This document shows, one piece after another, positions 58,527 through 64,000 of a DNA stretch of 64,000 bases. This DNA comes from Xanthobacteraceae bacterium. GTDB taxonomy: Bacteria; Pseudomonadota; Alphaproteobacteria; Rhizobiales; Xanthobacteraceae. Location of the stretch: positions 1-64,000 of the forward strand of contig JALHLQ010000012.1 of the NCBI GenBank assembly GCA_022844485.1, written 5' to 3'. Made by a program: the position numbers and the translations under genes. The notes beneath the pieces are model-generated. The model had not been told where the DNA came from and made no database searches. It saw only the letters and a program-made list of their open reading frames with translations. Within the stretch, counting starts at the first letter, position 1. Each line of letters starts with the position of its first letter.

Positions 58527-58822
58527 TGCGCGCCGGTGATGCAGAAGCATAGGCAGAAATTGGTTCGATGGCGATGAAGAGTCGGAGTAAGCGCCGCTCA
58601 CGCCGTCAACATAAACCCGTCCCGCCGGCCGTCTCGCGCGGGTTATGTTGTTTTCGCGCGTAGCCTGTTGAGCATCAGCGAAACCCGGGACGACTGACCT
58701 ACGGTGTAGGAGTGTATATTGTTCACGACAAGCGAGCACCCCGTGGCTTTCGCGTCCAAACCGCCTACCCTCGAAACGACGACCCGAAGAGAGGTTACTG
58801 ACGGACATCAAAGATATTAAGG

Positions 58823-59051
58823 ATGAGTTTTTCAACTAAGCGCTGCGGCGTATTCTGCTTCGGTTGAGGACCCAAGCTCTGACGAGGAATTCCTCTCTCG
58901 TACGCTTTCCTTCAAAAACTCGAAAGAGCGCGAGGAGCTCAAAACAAGGCTCACCGAGATTCTCAACAGCGGGTACTCAGACGCGGAATTGGATGCGATT
59001 TGGGACGCTTCTGATACGGACTTCTATGTCCGGCTGTTCGGCAATTCTTGA
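58823..59051 (+). pseudogene. Frameshifted small immunity-like protein
   Basis: The frame ending at 59051 reads EDPSSDEEFLSRTLSFKNSK, EREELKTRLTEILNSGYSDA and ELDAIWDASDTDFYVRLFGNS, with no start codon. An ATG at 58823 joins it if one T of a run at 58828-58832 is removed. The SDEELxxIWxxSxxDFY pattern recalls contact-dependent inhibition immunity proteins. A one-base indel has disabled it, unless it is a sequencing error. Confidence 0.5.
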
Positions 59052-59221
59052 TCAGGGTTTGCGCGTGGCTGGAACGAAACCCCAATCATGACCCGGCTCA
59101 ATGGGGGGAATGAGGATCGGCAGGCGTAGGGTGCGCCGCTCTGGGGCCCGGTCGGCACATCCGCCGGCGGCGGCTGAGGCACACCACTACGTCATGACGA
59201 ACCCGGTTCACGCCGTCCAGC

Positions 59222-59325
59222 TCGGTTCCACAAACAGAACACGAGCGACCACATTCCATCTCATGTCAGAGGATTTGGATCTTGGAACCTGATTGCGAAG
59301 CCGATCGTGTCCGGAAATCATTCCC
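59222..59325 (+). pseudogene. Imm32-like gene relic
   Basis: The stretch with TTCCACAAACAGAACACGAG, GCGACCACATTCCATCTCAT and GCGAAGCCGATCGTGTCCGG aligns base by base with the immunity gene at 40799-40905 (GACCACATTCATCTCATGTC, CCAAGCCGACGGTGGCAGGG). A one-base insertion and several stops break the frame. Confidence 0.6.
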
Positions 59326-59470
59326 GGCTATCGCGATGCTCAAGCCTGGCTACGACTCCTCACGGGCCGCATCGCGCGGGTTTTGGTTTTTTCGCGCGTA
59401 GCAGCGAAACCCGGGACGACCTCCCGGCTTTCGCGATGCTCAAGCCGGGCTACGACTCCTCACGGGCCGC
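59323..59470. repeat. 48-bp direct repeat at 100-base offset
   Basis: CCCGGCTATCGCGATGCTCA...CACGGGCCGC (59323-59370) recurs at 59423-59470 with two or three changes. The sequence between the copies contains the CGCGCGTAG and AACCCGGGACGAC pieces. Confidence 0.8.
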
Positions 59471-59487
59471 TCGTGCGGCTTTTTTTG
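59466..59487 (+). terminator. Hairpin terminator upstream of the collar gene
   Basis: GCCGC, four bases, GCGGC and eight T residues. It ends 26 bases before the collar gene ATG, in the same arrangement as the terminators before terS and the scaffold gene. Confidence 0.65.
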
Positions 59488-59512
59488 TTTTCTCATCGGC
59501 TAAGGATGCGTC

Positions 59513-60466
59513 ATGGCAGGGACTCTCTTCGGTCTGGGGCTGTCGCAGCAATTCGGCGTCAACGGCAAGCCGCTGGTCGGCTGCAAACTCTATCTCTATG
59601 CGGCCAATACGTCCACGCCGGTCGATGCGTTCCGCGAGATCACGCTCACGAATAAGCATCCCTGGCCGATCGACGCGGATGGCTCGGGGCGGCTTCCCGC
59701 GTTTTGGCTGGCGGACGGATCGTATCGCGCGCGGCTCACCACATCCGCCGGCGTCGTGATCTTCGACGAGGCCAATGTCGCCGCGATCGGCGCGTCGTCC
59801 GGCGGCGGCGGGTTCGTGGATTCCACGCCGGTCGAGTCGATCGCCACGACGGGCGATTTCAAGTGGCGGCCGACCTCGGGAACGCTTGCCGGCTGGGTGC
59901 GGGCCAATGCCCGCACCATCGGCTCGGCGACTTCGGGCGCGAGCGAGCGCGCCAATGCCGATACCCAGGCTTTGTTCGAATATTTGTGGGCGAATTTTTC
60001 CGACACGATCTGCCCCGTGGCCGGAGGCCGGGGACTGAGCGCGAGCGCCGATTGGACGGCGAACAAAACCATCGGCGTGCCCGATCTGCGCGGCCGCTCA
60101 CCCTTCGGCACGGCCGACATGGGCAATCTGGACTCCGGCCGGCTGAGCGGAGTCACGTTTTCGACTGGCAGCGCGACCACGGCGGCGAGCGTCGGGGGCG
60201 CGGCAGCGGTCACGCTGACCACAGGCCAGCTTCCGGCGCACGCGCACGGCGTCACCGATCCCGGGCATGCACACAGCGTGACACACGATGCCGCAAGAGG
60301 AGGTGCCGGCAATATTGCAACTGCCGGACCACAAGCTCTCAGCAGTGGTGCATCGATCGTAGTTAATTCCGCCACTACCGGCATCACCATTCAGAACGCC
60401 GGCTCCGGCGAGGCGCACAACAACATGCCGCCGTTGATGCTCGGCACCTGGTTCATCCGCCTTTGA
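59513..60466 (+). CDS. Phage tail collar-domain protein
   Basis: The 317-residue product starts MAGTLFGLGLSQQFGVNGKP and has an N-terminal shaft region (KLYLYAANTSTPVDAFREIT), a GWVRANARTIGSATSGASER segment and a C-terminal collar domain (NKTIGVPDLRGRSPFGTADM, then AVTLTTGQLPAHAHGVTDPG, NNMPPLMLGTWFIRL). The PDLRGR, QLPxHxH and NxxPPxxxxTWxIR motifs are diagnostic of the collar family in receptor-binding fibres. AAGGA lies before the ATG. Confidence 0.9.
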   Translation: MAGTLFGLGLSQQFGVNGKPLVGCKLYLYAANTSTPVDAFREITLTNKHPWPIDADGSGRLPAFWLADGSYRARLTTSAGVVIFDEANVAAIGASSGGGGFVDSTPVESIATTGDFKWRPTSGTLAGWVRANARTIGSATSGASERANADTQALFEYLWANFSDTICPVAGGRGLSASADWTANKTIGVPDLRGRSPFGTADMGNLDSGRLSGVTFSTGSATTAASVGGAAAVTLTTGQLPAHAHGVTDPGHAHSVTHDAARGGAGNIATAGPQALSSGASIVVNSATTGITIQNAGSGEAHNNMPPLMLGTWFIRL

Positions 60467-60484
60467 GAAAGCATCGGACCAAGG

Positions 60485-61252
60485 ATGGAAAGCAAGTCGG
60501 CCGGCATGTATAATCCTCCGGCAAAACCGCCGCGGCCATTTGCACAGGATTACCCTTCCGGAGCACGCGCCGATGCCTCAGGACGACTCACCCACACGAT
60601 CGACGGCGACCCCATCACGGCGCGATACGTGGTTGGTCGAAGAGTGGTGGGCGGAGATGATCAAGCCTTCCCGCCAGCGCAACTTAACGCCCTCGCAGAG
60701 GCGACAACTGGCCGAGGGCCATCGGTTCGCCCGCCGCGCGAGATGGGACAAGACGCTGGTCGTGTTGTCCTAACAAGGCATGGAAGAATTCCACAAGAAG
60801 TACAGATCAGGCGCAACTTAACGCCCGATCAAACCTCGAAGGTTCTGGCCCACGAGCTTGGCCACGTCATCGACGAACTCGCCGGCCAAATTCCGAGCAA
60901 GGGCCTCGCGGACGAACTGACGCGCGTCTACAACGACCTGAACCGACAGGATTGGCGCTTTGCCAGGCAGGAGCGGACCGGTGTCCCGGTTGCGCCCAAG
61001 TATCGCGCCAGGCCGGAAGACTTCGGCTACGCGCGGCGCGACATTGCGCGCGAATACGCAGCCGAAGCCATCCGCGCCTACATGGTTGATCCCAATTACA
61101 TCAAGACGGTCGCGCCGAAGACAGCGGAAGCAATCCGCAAGACGTTCAAGCCCAACCCGAGCCTGCGGGATATTCTCCAGTTCAACACCTGGCTTCCCTT
61201 CACCGTGCTCGGCGGCTGGGCGGCGGGTTCGGACGAGCCGGATCGTTTCTGA
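60485..61252 (+). CDS. Phage cargo zincin metallopeptidase-like protein
   Basis: The 255-residue product has a Pro-rich N-terminus, GDPITARYVVGRRVVGGDDQ, a helical linker and a metallopeptidase core with the HExxH motif His123-Glu-Leu-Gly-His127 in LAHELGHVIDELAG. A later REYAAEAIRAYMVDP could supply the third zinc ligand. It ends with LPFTVLGGW, the tail shared with the ART-like protein at 52514-53587. Zincin domains of this type occur in polyvalent or injected phage proteins. Its place between collar and fibre genes, where no structural role is expected, supports a cargo function. Confidence 0.68.
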   Translation: MESKSAGMYNPPAKPPRPFAQDYPSGARADASGRLTHTIDGDPITARYVVGRRVVGGDDQAFPPAQLNALAEATTGRGPSVRPPREMGQDAGRVVLTRHGRIPQEVQIRRNLTPDQTSKVLAHELGHVIDELAGQIPSKGLADELTRVYNDLNRQDWRFARQERTGVPVAPKYRARPEDFGYARRDIAREYAAEAIRAYMVDPNYIKTVAPKTAEAIRKTFKPNPSLRDILQFNTWLPFTVLGGWAAGSDEPDRF

Positions 61253-61334
61253 TCGCTTTCGCCGTCAGCCAGGTTTCCTCGCAACGATCCGGCTCCAGCC
61301 CATCGGGCCCCCAAGCATCACGGATGGTATCTCC

Positions 61335-61676
61335 ATGTACACCGGCAACCTGGCGGCGGCGTCGAACCGCGCCGACTGGATCTCCGCGTTCGAGCTCGTC
61401 GACGACGAGACCGACGCCTTGGTTGATTTGTCGGCGGCCACGATCACGTTCGAACTGCGCGACCCGGTGAGCAAGTCCGCGCTGATCAGCGCCACCACGG
61501 GCAACGGCCGCGTGACGATCCCCGGCTCCGGCACATTCGTGGTCACGATCCCCGATGACCTGATGCGCGGCCTTTCCCCGGGCCAATACGAGATCGGCTG
61601 CATCGTCGAGATCGCCGGCGTCGTGACGCAGCTGCTGGCGGCGCAAGTCTCCGTCATCGACGGCGTGGTGAGCTGA
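61335..61676 (+). CDS. Tail-fibre-associated small protein
   Basis: The 113-residue product ([20 protein letters not shown]...) is beta-rich: [60 protein letters not shown]. Small all-beta proteins of this kind precede fibre genes in many phages. It ends one base before the fibre gene ATG, so the pair is co-translated. Confidence 0.7.
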   Translation: MYTGNLAAASNRADWISAFELVDDETDALVDLSAATITFELRDPVSKSALISATTGNGRVTIPGSGTFVVTIPDDLMRGLSPGQYEIGCIVEIAGVVTQLLAAQVSVIDGVVS

Positions 61677-61677
61677 C

Positions 61678-63879
61678 ATGGCCTACCGTCTCCGTCTTCT
61701 CCGTCAGAACGGGCTGAAAGCGCGGGTGCGCCCCGGCATCCATGCGCGCCTTCTCGCCGGGACCGGGCTTGCCGTCGATTACAGCGGCGGCGTCTATACG
61801 CCGCGCCTCGATTACGCCTCGCTCGCCGCAATGCCGGAGATCGCGTCCGCCTACCGGGCGACCTCGCATGTCCTGTTCTTCAACCAGAGCCTCGGGCTCT
61901 ACCAGGTCATCTCCTACAATGATCTGCTCGCGACGATCTCGTCGACGCTCGATCCGACGCTGGTGGCCATTGCGGGGCTCGCGCCCGTCGCCGACCAGGC
62001 GATCTATTTCACCGGCGCGGACGCGGCCGCCGTCTACTCCTTGACGGCCGGCGGGCGAGCCCTTTCGGGCCTTGCTTCGGCGGCCGACAAGCTCCCGTAT
62101 TTCACGGGGCAGGGAGCTGCGGCGACGGCGGATTTCTCCGCCTTCGCCCGCACCTTGCTCGATGATTCCAATGCGCTCACGGCGCGCGCAACGCTTGGGC
62201 TCGTGATCGGCACGGATGTGCAGGCTTTCGACGCCACGCTGGCCGCACTCGCCGGCGTTGTCACCGCCGCCGACAAGCTGGTCTATGCGACCGGCGCGGA
62301 CGTTTTCGCCACCACGGACCTCACCGCCTTTGCGCGAACGCTGCTCGACGATGCCAACGCCACGGCGGCGCGGGCCACGCTCGGTCTGGTCATCGGCACG
62401 GACGTGCAGGCTTTTGACGCCGATCTGTCGGCGCTGGCCGCGCTGGCAGGGACCGGCTTTGCGGTGCGCTCCGCGGCCAATACCTGGGCGCAGCGCAGTC
62501 TTGCCGGGACCGCCAACGAAATCACGGTGGCGAACGGCGACGGCGTTGCCGGCAATCCGACGCTCGCGCTGCCGGCCGCGCTCACCTTCACCGGCAAGAC
62601 CGTGACCGGCGGCACCTTCTCCGGCGCGGCGCTGACCGGCACGGCGGACATCCAGCAGGTCTTTGTCCAGAGCGGGATCATTACGCCGGCGCAGATCACG
62701 GTCGATCAGAACGACTACAACCCGGCCGGGCTTTCGACGGCCTCGGTCATTCGGCTCTCGACCAATGCATCGCGCAGCATCACGGGGCTCGCCGGCGGGG
62801 CCAACGGGCGGCGCGTCATCCTCCACAATATCGGCGCGTTCGACGCCGTGCTGCAGGACGAATCGGCGTTGTCGGCGGTTGCCAACCGCTTCGCCCTCAA
62901 TGCCGCGGTCACGCTCGGGGCGGATCAGAGCCTCGAGCTGCAATACGACGGCGCCTCGTCGCGCTGGCGCGCGATCGGGGGCATCGGCGGCGGCGGGGGC
63001 GGCGGCGCGCCGACCGGCGCGTCCTATGTCACGCTCGCGACCGATGCCACGCTGACTTCCGAGCGGGTTCTGACGGCGGGTAGCGGATTGACGGGAATGG
63101 ACGGTGGGGCGAACGGGAACTATACGCTGGCGCTGAAGAGCGGGATCGGCGGCGTTCCGGGTGGCTTCACGAACTTGAAGATCACAAACAACGCCACCGC
63201 GCCGAACACACAAGTCGATGTCAGTGCTGATTTTGTGACAGTCACAGACGGGACGGAGTTTCGCAACGTCGCGATCTCGGCAACCGGCAACTTCTCCACG
63301 ATCGGTGCCGTCAACGGTCTTGACGCCGGCGCGATCGCAGCGAGCACCTGGTACTCCGTCTGGGCGATCTACAACGGCACGACGGCTGGCGTGCTGTTCT
63401 CGACAAGCGCGACCGCGCCGACCATGCCATCGGGCTACACCTATAAGGCAAGAATCGGATGGGTGCGGACGAGCGCGGCCTCGCAGTTGCTGCGCACGCT
63501 GCAGTATGGCCGGCGGACGCAATACAAGATCACGGCCGGCAGCAACACCACTCAGATGCCCACGATCGGGACCTCGGCACTGGCGGCATGGACAGCTCTT
63601 TCGGTTAGCAACTTTGTGCCGTCGACCGCGTCGGAGATTTTTGTAGTCGGCCTCGGGGGGAACGGTACCTTATACAACCTCGGTATTGCTCCGAACGCCG
63701 ATTTTGGGGCGCCTACTTCAGGGGCCACGAGCCCACCGATCATTGCCGAGGGTCCGGCTGCGGGTTACCAGCACACGGCGTTCGGGGCACTGATCCTGGA
63801 GAGCACGAACATCTACGTTTACATCAGCCCCTCAGGCACGGCGACGGTGTTGTGCCAAGGTTGGATCGACAACATCTAG
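61678..63879 (+). CDS. Phage tail fibre protein
   Basis: The 733-residue product starts [20 protein letters not shown] and contains fibre-type repeats of 62 residues ([20 protein letters not shown], [20 protein letters not shown], ADKLxYxTGAD), with two near copies at 62141-62236 and 62327-62422. A beta-rich middle ([35 protein letters not shown]), a glycine linker ([13 protein letters not shown]) and a C-terminal variable-looking domain ([31 protein letters not shown]) follow. It probably binds the host receptor. Its stop overlaps the end of the convergent gene at 63876. Confidence 0.88.
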   Translation: MAYRLRLLRQNGLKARVRPGIHARLLAGTGLAVDYSGGVYTPRLDYASLAAMPEIASAYRATSHVLFFNQSLGLYQVISYNDLLATISSTLDPTLVAIAGLAPVADQAIYFTGADAAAVYSLTAGGRALSGLASAADKLPYFTGQGAAATADFSAFARTLLDDSNALTARATLGLVIGTDVQAFDATLAALAGVVTAADKLVYATGADVFATTDLTAFARTLLDDANATAARATLGLVIGTDVQAFDADLSALAALAGTGFAVRSAANTWAQRSLAGTANEITVANGDGVAGNPTLALPAALTFTGKTVTGGTFSGAALTGTADIQQVFVQSGIITPAQITVDQNDYNPAGLSTASVIRLSTNASRSITGLAGGANGRRVILHNIGAFDAVLQDESALSAVANRFALNAAVTLGADQSLELQYDGASSRWRAIGGIGGGGGGGAPTGASYVTLATDATLTSERVLTAGSGLTGMDGGANGNYTLALKSGIGGVPGGFTNLKITNNATAPNTQVDVSADFVTVTDGTEFRNVAISATGNFSTIGAVNGLDAGAIAASTWYSVWAIYNGTTAGVLFSTSATAPTMPSGYTYKARIGWVRTSAASQLLRTLQYGRRTQYKITAGSNTTQMPTIGTSALAAWTALSVSNFVPSTASEIFVVGLGGNGTLYNLGIAPNADFGAPTSGATSPPIIAEGPAAGYQHTAFGALILESTNIYVYISPSGTATVLCQGWIDNI

Positions 63880-64000
63880 CGACGGGCGCTGACCAGAACG
63901 ACATGCGCGCTTGGATTGTGGCTGTAGGCGTAGGTGACGGTTTCGTGGTGCAGCACCGTCCAGCCGAAGCTCTCCAGATATCCAAAGTAGTTGTGCCACC
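63876..64000 (-). CDS. C-terminus of a convergent gene (runs off window)
   Basis: On the minus strand the last 125 bases read [20 protein letters not shown], then [20 protein letters not shown] and TAG. The frame is open to the window edge. The pattern could be the end of a methyltransferase or similar enzyme, but one strand of a domain is not enough to assign it. It overlaps the tail fibre stop by 3 bases. Confidence 0.5.
   Translation of the reverse strand, partial: WHNYFGYLESFGWTVLHHETVTYAYSHNPSAHVVLVSARR

Larger units (their letters stand above)
59052..59512. other. Repeat-rich relic region before the collar gene
   Basis: About 460 bases with no intact gene. It holds an Imm32-like relic (59222-59325), a direct repeat with 100-base offset (59323-59470) and a terminator at 59466-59487. 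CGCGCGTAG...CAGCGAAACCCGGGACGAC occurs at 58655-58700 and again at 59392-59420, so the region has been rearranged. Confidence 0.55.

Noticed and set aside
59323..59470. CRISPR array
   Set aside because: Only two repeat copies with a 52-base unrelated spacer and no cas genes; it is a local duplication.

Overview
The window looks like chromosomal DNA of a GC-rich alphaproteobacterium, probably of the order Hyphomicrobiales (Rhizobiales). This rests on the Usg-family gene, an HWE histidine kinase, the Anbu/transglutaminase/alpha-E/ATP-grasp operon, a CIRCE-controlled groESL operon and interspersed repeats of a type familiar from Bradyrhizobium relatives. No rRNA or species-level marker is present, so a finer placement is inference.

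Layout. 1-120: end of an IS5-type transposase. 0.2-4.6 kb: groES-groEL with CIRCE, usg, and a concentrative nucleoside transporter. 4.6-7.7 kb: a secreted Gly-rich protein, an SDR oxidoreductase and a GGDEF-EAL protein. 7.8-12.1 kb: the Anbu proteasome-like operon, interrupted by two intergenic palindromes. 12.4-17.6 kb: a ketopantoate-reductase-like protein, a molybdopterin-binding protein, a secreted intradiol dioxygenase (its 3' end duplicated in tandem), a membrane sulfatase-like enzyme and a xanthine phosphoribosyltransferase. 17.97-18.05 kb: tRNA-Leu(UAA). 18.3-20 kb: a hipBA module with four operator-like boxes at exact 27-bp spacing. 20.1-21.7 kb: a small hypothetical protein and a PAS-HTH regulator.

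22.3-24.9 kb is a lysogeny-type phage module: an S24/CI-like repressor divergent from two early-type genes, with three operator boxes 33-34 bp apart and a fourth box in front of a remote gene. 25.0-37.7 kb is host-like: a thioesterase, an NAD(P)-binding protein, a nitrate/nitrite-sensing type chemoreceptor, an RlpA-like protein, a 2,099-residue poly-HAMP hybrid kinase with three receiver domains, and a REC-PAS-HWE-REC kinase.

37.9-63.9 kb is the late region of a P22-like (short-tailed) prophage in canonical order: terS, terL, portal, scaffold, coat, gp4-like, gp10-like, ejection protein, tail collar and tail fibre. Between nearly every pair of structural genes sits cargo: a polymorphic-toxin-like protein followed by two Imm32-like proteins, a collapsed ADP-ribosyltransferase remnant, an antisense HEPN-like gene, a glycoside hydrolase pair plus a PRC-barrel protein, an ART-PolyVal-like protein, a secreted BAAT-type hydrolase, two dead immunity genes and a zincin metallopeptidase. 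Two cargo proteins share an N-terminal cassette (in swapped order) and two others share a C-terminal tail. I propose that this is a phage-borne, module-shuffling effector/immunity cargo system, possibly virion-packaged. No integrase, lysis gene or attachment site was recognised inside the window.
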